Origin: Phellopilus nigrolimitatus
Taxonomy: Eukaryota > Basidiomycota > Agaricomycetes > Hymenochaetales > Hymenochaetaceae
Assembly: GCA_021029095.1 (NCBI GenBank)
Contig: JAJOHG010000016.1
Coordinates: 310,001 to 374,000 of the forward strand
Reading direction: 5' to 3'
DNA: 64,000 nucleotides
Part shown: positions 1-14,278 of the stretch, piece by piece
Position numbering within the stretch: the first letter of the stretch is position 1
How the letters are laid out: each line of letters opens with the position of its first letter
Translations under genes and position numbers: made by a program
The notes under the pieces: generated by a model
What the model was told of the DNA's origin: nothing
The model's input: only the letters and a program-made list of their open reading frames with translations
The model's database searches: none

Positions 1-1664
<1,664 letters not shown>

Positions 1665-4250
1665 CGTAGACAGCTGCCGTAGTCGAGTACTGTCGTAGAG
1701 GGCGTGAGTGGCGAACGCGTTGTATGTACGACTGTAATTTCGAGCAATGGGCGGCGACGGTGAGTTGGCGTCGTTGTTGAGTCGCAGTGTTCGAGGACGT
1801 CGGGAGCGATGCCAAGCGTTGCTTGAATGTCGTCGACGTTGACAGCGAGCACGACGAGAGGAGGAGACAGGTCGTGACGGGGGTCGTTGGCAGGAGATGA
1901 AGCAGACGCGCTCTACAAATGCCAGAGCCGGGACATCTTGCACTGCCACCGGCTGCATACAATGACCGTATTCGGTCACATCCCGTGCCGTCACGCCCGG
2001 CTATTCAGAGTTCCCCTTTTGTTCATTCACTATACTCACCTACAACTCCAACCCAGTAACTCAATCAGCAACGGCCGAAGATGCCTTCAACTACATTTTC
2101 TTTTATTTATACCCGATTGATTGCAATAATTTCTATGATCACAACGGCCTAGCGCCCTGCAGCTAGTAATAACACTTGTATTATATCATAATCTGAATTC
2201 TAGGCACCCAACGATCGGACCTAAGCGCTGCGCCCATGTGTTCCCTAGACAACTGCAGAATGGAGCGGCGCATCCGAGGTGGGCCCTATACCAATCTACC
2301 TGCTATCCAATTATCCTTAGTCTCGGCCGAGTTCCTCACTCCCACTTCTTGCAGATAATCGATGAATATTTTCCATATGCACACACCATCACAGTTCTGC
2401 GATTGGTATTGGTACGTCAAGCATCTCCTTGGGCTATCAGGTCGTGTGCACTGCTTTAGTGGATGGGCGGATCTACCTAGCCCTGCCGCACTCCCAGCAC
2501 TGTCCTAGTCCGGGACTCCGAAATGAAATATATAACCCCACTGGTTCGTCCAGATCAGCGTTTTTGCCCCTCCCTCGTCGGCTAGAACTTCAGTTTCTGC
2601 ACAAGGTGGTTGAGCCTGAGATCGAGACTCAATTCACCCAAGTAATTCCCGCGTGCTTTACCCACGCGTATCGTTAGTCACGTAAAGCACGTCCTTGGCG
2701 AAATCACTTTGGTGACGTCGGGTGTCAAATGCCTTGTTGTAAGCACCTCAAGAAGGTGAGCAAGCTCTGTATACTTAGCGCGCGTGCTGAACCTCATATC
2801 AGGATCTCTTGTCTGCTTCGCAGTGCACATAGAAACCCGCCGGCTGTTAATTGCATTCAGTGATCCAAGAAATCATGCCTACTTTTTCTTTTCGCCATAC
2901 TGTCGGAAATTTGGCGCCTACCATGTGCCGATCCTCCATGAAATTTATCGTGCGCGCCCTCCCATCTCCGCGCAATCGCAACTACTCGCTTTCCGCGTAC
3001 AAGGAAAATAAATCAAGCACGCATCAGTCGCTTGTCTTCGCCGTTGTAATATGGCTTCATGCGCTACCATCTCATCAGCGGCGATAACAGTGTTTAATAT
3101 CGTGCGCTGCCCAACTTCCTGAAGCCTATAAACAGCTTAGGTTGATCACTCGGGCTGTTACTATACCGCTTCACCTAGGACGTCTACACGCGCGCAAGAC
3201 ACTTCCTTCATCTTTCTTCAAGTCGGCTTGGCTTGGACACTCCAAATACATAACTGTCCGTCTTCCCATCTTCCATCTTAGTATATTTGCGTGTGAAACC
3301 CGCCAAATTCACAGTACCCGAAGAAACAGTCCCTATGGTTTTGCGGATGAATATCGAATATCATCTCACAACGTCTTCCCATAGCCGGGCATCGCCGTAT
3401 GCTTGCCAGTTTCTACGAAGTTCCCATTCAGGCTCGGCTTCAGACTGTCAGCGAACTCCCCGGCATGAAGATCACCGATCACCCGAATCTCAACTGACGA
3501 ACTTACGAAACGTCTAAATCTAGTGGAGCCAAACTATTTTTTCCGCTGATGCAGCCAATAGGTTCAAACCACATCTACGCGCGCTATTTTCGATACTATG
3601 CAAACAATGAAGGTCAGACTGCAATTAATGAGAGATAAGGCGGATAATTATTAGATAAAGACGATCGCTTTATACAGGTAACGGACTGCCTTGTTCACTT
3701 GGAACCTGAACTCCTTATGATGCGAGCTCCGTCTAAGTATGATGACTGTTAGAACGCATAGGCCGTAGAAGCCAGATGGAAGGCCATGCACCCAAGGATG
3801 CGCAGAACCACCGCACGAGAAATACAAGGCAATCGGCGAGATGCTCGGTACTTGTTCGTTTCCAGCCTGTGATTACGTCGCCAGCTGCAATACATACACA
3901 TCACTGTTGCTTCTCGCGATTATTAGACTGCAGGCTTACCACGACGTCATATCTGTGAAACTTGATCGAGCCCTTGATTTTGTTCGGCCCATGGTATTGC
4001 AGGACGAAGAGATGCGGAGCGAACTTCTGTATCTCTGCCGCTCATTGTTCAGTAGACAAACAATTCTGAATTTTGAAAAAGCCGTCTTCAACTCAATAGC
4101 GTGACGCAGACCTGAAGCTCGTTCTTGTTTTGCAGTCCCCGAAGTTATTCACATCTAGTCGATGAGCAAGAATGACTTTTATATTGTACAGTTTTGCCAA
4201 AGCTGGGAATAGAGACGTCAATAAGAACGCGCACGCTTTTAAAAAAGTAG
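1665..4250. other. intergenic, no gene recognised
   Basis: The upstream region of cdc2 followed by about 2.5 kb with only short open frames that show no family resemblance and no convincing exon chain. I see no clear terminal inverted repeat. It may be old decayed sequence. Confidence 0.5.
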
Positions 4251-4739
4251 TCTGCCCTCAACCTTTCCGGCTTCGCTCTAACGCTAACGCTAAGAGAGAC
4301 GCAACAACGAGCAATCGGTGTAGTTTTAAATGAGGATTGAAATTCTTGAAATCCTTATCAAGAGGTACAATGTCGATAGAGGGGGCATTCGCAGATTTTT
4401 CAAACTTCAATCCGAGGAGTTCCTGATTCGAAACTTGAAGTCGGAGTTTAAGGTACTCAATACGTGATCCCCGCTTTCTTGATGCGAAAGAACGAGTACC
4501 TTCTGGAGGTGCTATGCAGTGGATAAATTTATTCTCTTCACAGCAACACCTAAAATCGGGCGAAGCTACACCATGCTCTAAGTGGAAATTTGTTGTAAGG
4601 TCTACCGCCTGCATCAGCAAAACGTGATTTTACTTAAGATTTCGATGCGCAGTCCCCACTGATATCTTTGAGGTTCTGTTCCTGGCTGTCGTTTGTATGA
4701 TCTGGAGAACGCTCTAAACCAAGCCATCTGCGAATAGGT

Positions 4740-5732
4740 CCACTACGTCATCGAGAGTACACTGTAAAGAAAAGCATCAGTATTTTATCCCATACGCTTT
4801 CATAAAATGTAGATACGCACGTCGTTGATTACGACCGAACGATCTTCCTCCCAAAATGTCAGCACAAGACGGTCCCGCATGCGGACTGCCGACACATTGC
4901 CACTTTATTTTGAGAAATACACCATTCCGTTTGTCTTATTAAGATCTTCCGGCTTGCGCTTGTAAACCGATATCTCTAACCCTGTCTGGGCTCCAATTTG
5001 GAATATTTCGAGAGTTCTGAATAACAGTAAAGTATTAGTACAACAGCAGTTTAAGTGCTTCGTCAGAATTGCCTCTCTTGCCTCTCCCTGGCTTCGATGG
5101 CAGCAAATTCGCTTACCACTAGCACGCGCACGTCGCCGTTCGCCTGCATGTCATAACTGAAGTTGCGCACTTTCAGCGTATGCCTGTTACGTGCGTCATT
5201 TGGGGCGCCCAGCGGGTATGTCCAGATACACTTGCTACTCTGCACGTCCCAGCACTGCAAGGCCGGAGGGCCAGAAAAAGTGCGCCCCCAGAGAGCAGCA
5301 CCCCACGCCAGCCAACTCCATCACGTCGGCCGTCAGTGTCCATCCATCCAATGGGCACTTCGACCTCGCGCGTGGGTTGCAGCGGGGTGGTTCGAGAACT
5401 GGTGCAGTTGAAATGTCGCCGGTGTGCACGCACAACTAGAGATCGCAGTTTCTGCCAATCCAAGTCATTGACGGAGATATGGCGGGGTATATCTGGTGCA
5501 TACTCTTGGTCCAGCGCATGGACGTGTTTCAGCTAGAAGGATTTGTTGGAAACGACCGCGAGGAGAAACTTGCACGTCTGAAACAAGTTAAATGTTAAAT
5601 TAACTTGCCATTCGGCCAGGTAAGCACGTTGAGAACACCCACAGCCTCAAGATGCAGGACATCCTTTAAGCCTGAACACAACGCGATGTTAAACCATACT
5701 TCGTTAGGAACTGCAGAGACATCGAAAGGCAT
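4740..5732 (-). pseudogene. F-box protein pseudogene, paralogue of the gene at 51007
   Basis: The minus strand from 5732 reads MPFDVSAVPNEVWFNIALC, almost the same as the start of the intact F-box gene at 51007 (MPFDVYAVPDEVWFKIALC). Further shared stretches are LRSLVVRAHRRH, TTPLQPTREV, FSYDMQANGDVRVLVVSE and RTLEIFQI. An in-frame TAG interrupts VSNKSF*LKH (near 5535), the reading frame shifts in the 5.2-5.4 kb part, and further stops follow in the part matching the second half. Similarity fades below about 4.74 kb. The intron between the F-box start and TCKF is still recognisable. The first exon is well preserved, so decay seems fairly recent. Confidence 0.9.
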
Positions 5733-8430
5733 TGTCGGATGGTTCAACGGCCAATGTGCACGGCAGGACGCACATTCTTGTATGCCTTGCGCAACTTGTA
5801 CCAGTATCGTAACCAGCCGCCACGGTGGTTACTAGTCCGTCGTGGATGGCGACGCGTCCAATATTGCACGGGTTGGAAAGCAAAGCTGTCGGGGCTCAGG
5901 AGAATTGAGGTAGGTTCGTAACCATGTGGTGGCTGGCCTCACTCACAACGTTATCCGTGATTGGGTGCAAAGAGCAAACATTGAGCCGGAACAGCCGAAC
6001 ACTCCGACTGAAGAGGCTGAAGAATAGGCAGTAAGAGCAGGCGGGTGCGCTGCTTCCGATCGTCGCGAATACATTGACTATAATCCCCAGCTTCCCGCCT
6101 GCCTCATCATTTTAGGACGGCTCCCACTGAACCAATCTTCTTATGCTTCCGAATCTGTGCTCGAGCCCGAGATGGTCTTGGGATTAGAATCCAATGTTTA
6201 TGAAGCCGGATATGGTTGTTAAGGAATGCGTGTCTATGAGTGCCCACGACACCATAAAAGCTCTATTGAACTAGCGGATAGCGAGAGGCATCCGGAGAGC
6301 TTTGGGCGCACATCAGGACCATCAGTGAGATATCACATGTATTGGTAACTTGCCATTGCGTTGCGCTATACACCAGTATCATGCATGTAGAATTGAATCT
6401 GGCCTGATAACCCATAATTCGGCAATTGTTATTCAGCATGATTGAGTGACCTGTATGACCAGCTGCCAGATCGACTTTTCTTTGTCAACGAGGCAGACCG
6501 GCCTTGCAACTGGGAGAAAAAAGCTGGTCATAGTTTTCTTACTCCTATCGTAGAGACACTAAGCCAATGATCTTGGCTGCACCGAGTCCTATGAGCATTC
6601 GACGGATGAAATGCGAGGTCCATGGAGGTTCGCCAAAAAGAGGTGCTTGCAGCGTCGATCCCAAGTTTCAATCGGAGTTTTGAAGAAAAGCTTTATATGG
6701 TGGCGAGGTCGGCGTGACCGAGTCTACAAGACTTCCGCAACCCCACCGTACTTCGCGCCATTTGGCGTCGGCGAATCGTACGTACTTACATCTGCTTTTT
6801 CCTATTTCACCTTCGATAGTTGACGCCAAGGCAGGGAGGAGAAGCGGTTTCTTCCCGAGAGCTCTAGTCGTTGAGACTGGTTTAGGCATCGGTATTAAAA
6901 AATCAATTATCCCTCAAGTTTCGACGGTCAATTTCATTGGCCTGCAAACTGCATCTAAGGGCTGTATAATCGAGTACGGACGACTACTGCAGCCCATGTC
7001 AGGAGGTTGGACAAAATTCGTTCGGAAGAAGCATGTTTAGGGATGGTGAGTCGTCAAGTGGCACGCACTTTCTCATTGTCTGAACTTCCTTCGTTCTCGC
7101 ATCAGGCATAGCTGTTGTAGGTTTCAACGTGGTTCCCGCCAATACATACTCCAGAATCCACCCATATACTCGCCGACAGGACTTCTTGTGTCATCCTGGA
7201 CTCCACGGCTGTCACTGTGCGCGCCGCACTTCTTGCGATCGCACGCCCCAATCTCTTCAGAATGTCCGAAAGGGTACACATGATCAACAGTCTCTGCTTC
7301 ATTGCGCTCAGATGCTTCTCCTGGTGTCTCAATGCGTGGCGAGAGCTTGCTAGTCCTGCGTATTATCAATGACTGGGGAGTGTGTAGTAACACAGGCACT
7401 GGACAGACGACTCAGGGCTATGTCGCATTGAAGATCTCTTTGCTGGCCGCCTTCAGTCCAATCCTTGTGTATCCTGCACTTCGAAAATCAATTACCACTC
7501 AGCGGAGACTCGGGTTTCAACCGCCCGTGCCTGAAGGCCTCTGCACACTCCAGAAATGCAGTCGATGCGTCCGCTTCACGTTTATTAGCAATCTGATGCG
7601 GACGTCGTGACCACCTTTAAAAAACACTTCATTTCCACCCATATTTGTCTATCCCTTCATGAGATTCTTGAACATCGTTTCTCCTTCCGAGGTGTTTTCG
7701 TCCGATGACTGGAATGGTACGAATTCTGTTTTCCTACGCATTATCAGCTCTGGCTACCCTGGACTGTCCTCGACCTTGGGAAGCAGATAAGGTTCCTTGG
7801 CCAATGCTACCTAGCTACCCCAAATTGCCGTAGCCTTACGGGACGAACTGCTTTTCATCAAGATCGGCTTTCGCCATCCGTCGGCAACCAACTTCTCTAC
7901 TGGACGCCTGCTGACATAGTCCAGCCTAATTCGTAAATCTTGATCATAAGCCGCGCTCTTTCTTGCCGACTAACACCAACATCGTCGATCGCTGGTGAAA
8001 GTCTACGCATTAGCTACGGGAGTTTGCCTTCGCGGAATGCAACAGTTCCGTGCGCTTCCTAACGCTGCGATGCAGTGGCGCAATGGAAATCAATTACCCC
8101 TCATCGAGCTATGACTTGGACCACATACTACGCTGTTACTTCAAAACAAAATCAAATCGTTTGCTGATACGACGGTGGCCATGGGTCAAGAAGACCGTTT
8201 CTATGGACCAGACGTCTCTGGAGCGCATATTTTTGACTCGTAAGCTCGTCTCTATTTTTGTCTATTCGCTCATCTGACTTTGCTTTTCCCCAGAAAACCG
8301 GCTGTTTATATGCTACTGTCGTACATCCTTCGTTGTGTTATCAAGTGAAATCTGTCGCACGGTCCGGTTCTCCCGTGGCACGCTTGCGGACATGCACTAA
8401 TCAACCCAAGAGTTTTGCTTCGAGTTCGGA
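5733..8430. other. gene-poor stretch, no gene recognised
   Basis: Only short, unconnected open frames on both strands. A minus frame at 7102-7332 and a plus frame at 6714-7040 have some protein-like composition but match no family I know and have no supporting exon chain. A 17-base motif recurs at 6900, 7485 and 8087 (see findings). Confidence 0.4.
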
Positions 8431-8434
8431 TAAG

Positions 8435-8572
8435 TATGTGCTTTAGTACTGACTTAACTCGGCCGATGTTGGTTTTACTCAAGGCCGAGGCGATGGTAAA
8501 GCCTCCTATGAGAAGCATTATTGTGGGTGAAAACATCTGCGAAAAGACGTGATTGAGGACTCGCTGTGAAAT
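8435..8572 (-). pseudogene. fragment resembling PHO87/90/91-type phosphate permease (SLC13)
   Basis: After a good acceptor (ATTTCACAG) the minus strand reads RVLNHVFSQ then MFSPTIMLLIGGFTIASALS, followed by KTNIGR. This matches the conserved transmembrane block of fungal low-affinity phosphate permeases of the SLC13/CitT family. The expected continuation of the transporter is absent downstream and I cannot find the preceding SPX or membrane segments. I read it as a relic exon. Family assignment rests on one motif recalled from memory, so it is moderate. Confidence 0.5.
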
Positions 8573-8649
8573 TAGAAATACAATTCAGTCATCCTGTCTG
8601 ACATATCAGCCCGCAAGGATACACACCCATAAATTTTGAGCAGGAGCAT

Positions 8650-9290
8650 CATTTACCGCAACCTGCTTGGACACAGGTCCCAGGCGCAGCTCATCAAGGA
8701 TGCACGCACGGCATCGTGCAGGTGCTCCGCAAATGTCATGTACGTGCTTCCAATGGCCCTCGCAGACGAAGAAGGCACTTCGGCTCCGTAGAAATCCACA
8801 CGCGGGAGCGTAAACATAAGAGTCTGTGCGAGCCGCCGTGCGAGAACTGGATTGCACTTTGCAAGCTCGAGAAGTGTATCCAGGAACTCCACGAACGATG
8901 CTGTAATAATCACTGTTCAGTCCTAGATAATCAGAATAGCAACGAAGCTGAAGCATTCTATAAGGCCTGTCTTCAGTGATTTGAAGAGCACCGTCTGCGT
9001 TTTCTCGTCTTTATCCGCGGCAAAATTGACAGACTTCGATGACATTTATTTTTTCTTACAAACATGGCCTGAATCTCCATTGAAGCACATATTGTTGATG
9101 AGTCCGCAAAGATTGAAGGATTATGTCAATGAGGTCGTCTGCGAGAGCTTTGTCTATCCCTTCGAGCGTGAATGGGGTAGGTGTCCGAAATGTCGCATCG
9201 TGACTACCTCGCCAACTAAACTTCGAGAAGTCTTGCCGCACCTCAGAGGTTGTCCCTATAAGCGGTTAGTACAAGCTCAACAGAAAATGG
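8650..9290 (-). other. two exon-like blocks of unknown protein, probably a gene fragment
   Basis: On the minus strand, a textbook branch point TACTAAC and acceptor near 9265 open a frame containing RGSHDATFRTPTPFTLEGID and ADDLIDIILQSL, ending near 9060 at a GTAAGA donor. A second acceptor near 8897 (TTATTACAG) opens a frame containing SFVEFLDTLLELAKCNPVLA and VDFYGAEVPSSSARAIGSTY, running to about 8650. Both look coding in composition, and the phosphate-permease-like exon follows on the same strand. I recognise no family and find no plausible 5' start or 3' end. It could be one decayed multi-exon gene or pieces of two. Confidence 0.4.
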
Positions 9291-9988
9291 TGTGTGAGGA
9301 AAAGACGGCGACACGCATAATTTGCAGATCACGTGCCTGGCTAATTGTGGCTCGACCACGAGCACAGCTTTCGCCTACTTCTGTGTTTCTCACATCTGTC
9401 TACTTTTCGGGCACTTTACCTTCTCTCATACCATAGCAAGTGGATCGCTCGCACGTTGATCTTATCATCCTATGGAACACAGATAGGAACAGGCGGCAAG
9501 TGATTTGAGTTCTTCTTCATCTTTTTTGTTCGCTTCTGTTAGACTAAATCTTGTGAAACGCGAATGAGCGTTTCAGGATCCCTCCGTACTCATGCTTATT
9601 AAGTTTTGTCATAAGCAAACAGCCTATATGAGCTTTGACTTCGGGGGTCTACGCTTGATGTATTCATTGAACAACTCCCTCCAACATTCTGCTTTCGCGC
9701 GTCTAAGTTTTTCTTCGATTCTTTCATCAATTCTGAGGAGTAAGGTTTGGTGAGCGGCTCCAATTTTACTGGACGTACCTCCCAATACGTAAGATAAGGA
9801 TGCCTTAATAAAGGTTTCTTAATTACCGAACTGCGCGTTATGTTCTTTCTTCCGTTCTTTCGCCACGAAACCTGACGTTTAGGTTCTTGTGAGCAGCACC
9901 AGATTGTATTCCCATGCCTTCCTGAAAATTTTGCTGCCATAGACTGCTATAAAGGGTTCGTCGTCTTAAATTTGGAAGAAACAACATT
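9291..9988. other. intergenic, upstream of the hydrolase
   Basis: AT-richer sequence with no recognised gene. A minus-strand open frame at 9599-9940 has no family resemblance. This stretch should contain the promoter of the alpha/beta hydrolase that starts at 9989, but I see no clear TATA box. Confidence 0.4.
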
Positions 9989-11063
9989 ATGATCCCCGAA
10001 CCCTTTCCAACGCAAGCGCGGCTTATTCGCTCCTCAGATGGCTCTAAAATCTATGCTGATGCTGCTGGAAACCCTGACAAGCCCAGCATCGTCTTCATAC
10101 ATGGGATGGCATTCAGCGGAGCCGTTTTCGACGTCATTTTCTCCAATGAGAAATATAGACAAGAATTTTATTTAGTAATACATTGATAACCGACCAATTG
10201 CGATAGTGGGAGCTTACGAGGTGTGCTAGGTTCGATACGATATGCGCGGCCACGGACGAAGTGCAAAGCCAGATATTACTGATGGCTATGCATCGCAACT
10301 TTTTGCCGACGACTTTGCAGCTATCAAAAAGGCTTTTAAATTACAAAGTCCACTTCTGGTCGGATGGTAAGTGCTCGTCCTTCAATTATGTATAATGCTC
10401 TTTGATATTTATCTTTTCTGTAACAGGAGCATGGGATGTATGTGGTTCGATCCCTCTGTCGACAAAGTCAACTCACTGAAAACCACTCAATAAATAGCAA
10501 CTGTCCTAGCTGACATTGCCGCCTACCTGCCAGCCAACACCATTGTTGGTGCCGTCTATTTGTCAGCTTTGCCATATATTGGATCCGTCATGAGTAGGGT
10601 CGCCACTCCGACGATATCTGGGTTTCTGTACAGCCTGACCTGCGAGGAATCCGCGTCCAGGGCTGTCGAAGCTACCATCAAGTTAACAGAAACCTGTTTC
10701 ACAAATTCAGCAACGATTCCATGGGAGACCAAATGCCTTTGGCTCGGAATGTCATCCTACCAGACCCCTACGCATAGAGGGTTTCTTCTGACTCGTCCGC
10801 AGAATCCAGAGAAACTGATGGAGCTAGGCACGCAAGGTCTCCCTTTGCTCGTCCTGCATGGGACAGATGACAATATAATCAATGGCGGGGCAGTTGTAGA
10901 TGAGATGAAACCACACTTCAAAGACCTTGAAGTTATTATGATGAAAGGCAGCCACGTTCTTTTCTATGAGAATACCGAGGAGGTGATGAATAGGATCGCA
11001 AACTTTATGCTCAGGGTCCGCACTAACGAAGCAGAGAAAATAATGGTGAGTTTTGCTTTTTAA
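9989..11063 (+). CDS. alpha/beta hydrolase with an 11-nt micro-exon
   Basis: Soluble hydrolase of the alpha/beta fold; substrate unknown. Exons 9989-10174, 10230-10366, 10427-10437 and 10498-11063 add to 900 nt, or 299 residues, normal for the family. Visible motifs: oxyanion-hole IVFIHGMAFSG, strand RYDMRGHGRSAKP, nucleophile elbow GWSMGS (Ser near residue 109), acid LVLHGTDDNI (Asp near 234) and catalytic His in GSHVLF (near 263). There is no signal peptide, so it is probably cytosolic. The third exon is only 11 nt and rebuilds the nucleophile elbow; skipping it would break the frame inside the active site. The C-terminus is slightly uncertain because a GTGAGT donor overlaps the last codons. 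Confidence 0.88.
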
Positions 11064-12254
11064 GCTCTAATTTATGTGCAGCAAGTAAGATATTCACGAA
11101 GATATAGCAGTCTAGACTTTAAAAAAAATGTATTCGTACTACTGGTATTGGAATGAGTAGGATTATCGGAAGACAATGCAGAAACTTGAACAGGACTTCC
11201 CACTTTCGAACTTCGTACATCTTTCCTCATGCTGCTCACTAAGCTTAGCGCTTCCGAAGCCGATTTCCCCGCCTTAGTTCCACGTACTCCTGCACGTGAA
11301 GATGAAGAATAAATCGCCCATGATAGCTTTCCTCGGAAGTACCGGTGACCAAACAAAGGATACTCTAATTGCAACTGCGTCGGTTCTGCTTTGTTTTGAG
11401 ACGGGAGGACATTTCAAACCTCCTACTATTCCGCTCAATGACACTACAGCGCGGGTTATCGACCACGAGCGTTTGCTATGGTCCGGCTGCCTTTGACCTT
11501 TCCGAGATTAAATATTCGCCTCATAGAAAGGTAGACTGGTGCCGACTGTGTAACATTGTTCGCGCCATTGAAAGATATACCTTTGTACAAATCACTGTGA
11601 CGTGTCGTGCTATATGTTCAACGATACGAGATATATGCATCTGATTAATTTAACAGAGTTCGACTGTAAATGTTAGAAGAGCAAGTTAGAACATTCATCG
11701 GACGCAGCGCCAAGAGCAGGACTACTGGTAACTCCATAGTCGACTTGCAGAGATACGACACCCAAGACTCGTAGAATTTGAAGGAAAGCTTCTCGATATT
11801 CTCCATGTTACAGATTGCGATTGCGATCTCACCAAATCAAAGACAAAAAGTACAGACGATTTGAAGGTCCCTGCGCTGCTCACAGAAAACCAGGAGTTAG
11901 AAAACGGCCTCCTTGAGGCTGGGTCGGAAACATACAAACTCTCGAACCTGTCTCATGCAAGGCAGAATACGACGCTGGTTGATAACGAGTAGACGACCGA
12001 CTTTTGTCAGCTGTGATGTTTTCTAATACTTGTTCGAGGCTCTTGTTGTGGTCTCGCTCATGTGCTCATTATTTTATTTGTTATACCTCGAAATACCTCT
12101 ATATTCGCATATAAAATTCTGACTGCGCTACTCGACCCCAAGGGAAATGTTTTCCTTATTATTTTCCTTCGCGAAATAAGCTTCCGTCTTTACCCTAGAA
12201 CTCATCAGATTGCAACTCCCGAAGAAGTCGATAATTCCACAACCATGAAACCTA
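11064..12254. other. intergenic between convergent genes, nothing recognised
   Basis: Contains only short open frames without family resemblance. It should carry the 3' ends of the hydrolase (plus strand) and the F-box gene (minus strand). Confidence 0.4.
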
Positions 12255-13880
12255 TCAATGTGTTGAGACATGATCCACATACTGCTTCAATTGCTCCACC
12301 ACCATATCAGACAGCATCGACGAGCTTGCGATGCACAACTTGCGAAGTGGGACATGAGCGGTGTGCCGGTCCCGCACCGCCGCAAGTAAGGGCTCCCAGA
12401 GCTCCATCGCCTTGACGGGGATCAAGCTCTGAAAGTTCTCGCGCGTGTCAAGCTTAAGCTCCGCAAGCTTCGGACACAACAAATCTCCAGGGCCCGTTTC
12501 TTCACCCGCGTTCATCTTCACAGACTCCTCCAGGCCATCCAGCAAGTTGATCGGGAAGTAATACGGGTCGCTCTTGCGCACCTCTTTCACATCGCACCGT
12601 GCGAGCACGCGCATGAGTGCAGAGAGTGCGTATGCAGGTGCGGCGTGCTGCTGACTCACAGACGTCGTGCACACACGCAGCGCTTCAAGTGCCGGTAGCG
12701 CGGACAGGAGAGAATACCAGCCGCTCCCGCGCGCCGACTCCGCGGCGCCATCATACGTGAAGATGAGCTCGAGCGAGGTGACATGGGTCCATTTGGCGCA
12801 CAGCATAGCGGCCGGGAGGTGTGCGAGAAGGACGCTCGAAGTGCCTACACTCGCAGGCACAAGAGCGAACGTATGCAGATTCGAACACTTCGGCTTTGTC
12901 GTCAATTTCACGGAACTTTTGTTCATCCAAACAGAGAAAACCTGCGAGCCCATCTCGTCTGTGGGAACAGGCGAAGGGACGAGCTGGAGTGTATCGTCGA
13001 TGCTTTGGTACGTGTAGTCGAAGTTGGTGAGTAGTGTGCTCGTCCACTTTGCCGAGGACGGAATGTCGAGTATGCCAAATAAGGCATTGGCGCCTTCCGG
13101 ACGCCCTCGAAAAACCAGTTCCTCGAGCGATGAGAGGGATAAGGGTAGTTTCTGGTCGGATGTCTTGGGTCCAGCATCGATCAAGGAGAGGAATTTGAGC
13201 TGCGGAGATTGCTTCAGGACCGAGCGAAGTTCATCAGCGGTAAGAGAGTTGATGTGGCTGAGGACGAGTTCGGTGAGGCCGGCGTAGATGGGCGAGCCCG
13301 ATGGCACGATGGCTCTGTCAAGAGTCAAGCATTGCAGCGGCTTCGGTAGATGGATTTTGACAAGACCACCCTTGGCCACGAGTTGTGGCTCGCTTGCGCT
13401 CTTGTCAGCTTGGAAAATGACTCTCTTAATTTGCGAATTACTCCAGTCCATGCTTATGATGGGCTCAAATGAGTTTCCACGACTGCCGTATGTAACGAGT
13501 TCAAGCTCCTCGATACGCGGAAGAAGCTCGCGCACTTTTTCCATAACTTCATCGTTCCAATTTGACAGCTTGTGGAACCGTGCGATGAGCGGAATTTTCG
13601 TTGTGCGCGCCATGATGCGCTCGAGATCGTTGATATGCATAGGCATGATATACTTCCAAAGGTCCGGGCAGGCCAAAGCAACGGTTCTCCAGAATCGACA
13701 AACTCCAGTAACGACACGCCATGCGTATTTTTTGCGAGGAAACGAGTTGTAGTAAGCGTTGACGAGTTGCAAGAAAACTTGCCTGAGAACGTCTTCATTG
13801 ACTATGGCGATTGCACTTGCGGCGACGTTGACTGGTGTTCTGACACGGACTACTTCAAACGTCCTTGGCGATGCAGACAT
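12255..13880 (-). CDS. F-box protein, large basidiomycete family
   Basis: Probable substrate receptor of an SCF ubiquitin ligase; target unknown. The ATG at 13880 gives 541 residues without introns. The frame stays open upstream to 14024, but that extension contains a GTAAG donor and lacks protein character, so I treat it as 5' leader, perhaps with an intron. The N-terminus (about residues 18-70) holds an F-box-like segment with VLRQVFLQLVNAYY, WRVVTGVCRFWRTVA and CPDLWKYI. The remainder has leucine-rich stretches such as LQCLTLDRAIV and LTELVLSHINSL, as expected of degenerate leucine-rich repeats. It is divergent from the F-box gene at 14279, and both may share the promoter region between them. 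Confidence 0.85.
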   Translation of the reverse strand: MSASPRTFEVVRVRTPVNVAASAIAIVNEDVLRQVFLQLVNAYYNSFPRKKYAWRVVTGVCRFWRTVALACPDLWKYIMPMHINDLERIMARTTKIPLIARFHKLSNWNDEVMEKVRELLPRIEELELVTYGSRGNSFEPIISMDWSNSQIKRVIFQADKSASEPQLVAKGGLVKIHLPKPLQCLTLDRAIVPSGSPIYAGLTELVLSHINSLTADELRSVLKQSPQLKFLSLIDAGPKTSDQKLPLSLSSLEELVFRGRPEGANALFGILDIPSSAKWTSTLLTNFDYTYQSIDDTLQLVPSPVPTDEMGSQVFSVWMNKSSVKLTTKPKCSNLHTFALVPASVGTSSVLLAHLPAAMLCAKWTHVTSLELIFTYDGAAESARGSGWYSLLSALPALEALRVCTTSVSQQHAAPAYALSALMRVLARCDVKEVRKSDPYYFPINLLDGLEESVKMNAGEETGPGDLLCPKLAELKLDTRENFQSLIPVKAMELWEPLLAAVRDRHTAHVPLRKLCIASSSMLSDMVVEQLKQYVDHVSTH

Positions 13881-14278
13881 AATGGAAAGGTTCTTCTTTA
13901 GCTTCGACGCGTCGGGATGTGGTGGTGGTAGTGACTGGCTTTGAGGAAATTCTGAGGAACGCGAAAATAAAGTGAACATCAACGTGACTCTGCGCGGCCC
14001 CGTGATCTTACCTAAGCCTACCATATGCGGTTTTGGTGGCTGCTTAGTAATGATTGTGCGTGCGATTCAATCACGTCGTTCGTCGCCATTCTTTCGCCAT
14101 CGTACATACCTTGGACGAAAAAAAAAGATGTGTTTGAACTCGAGCTTTCTTCCTGACTGCAGGAGCTCAATAAATCCATTGATCGATACTTGTGGACATC
14201 GTACAACTTTCAGGGCAGTTTCGTATCTAAAACGTTGTCTGATTTGCTTTGCTTTATTTCCTCCAGGGCTGCAGAAAT

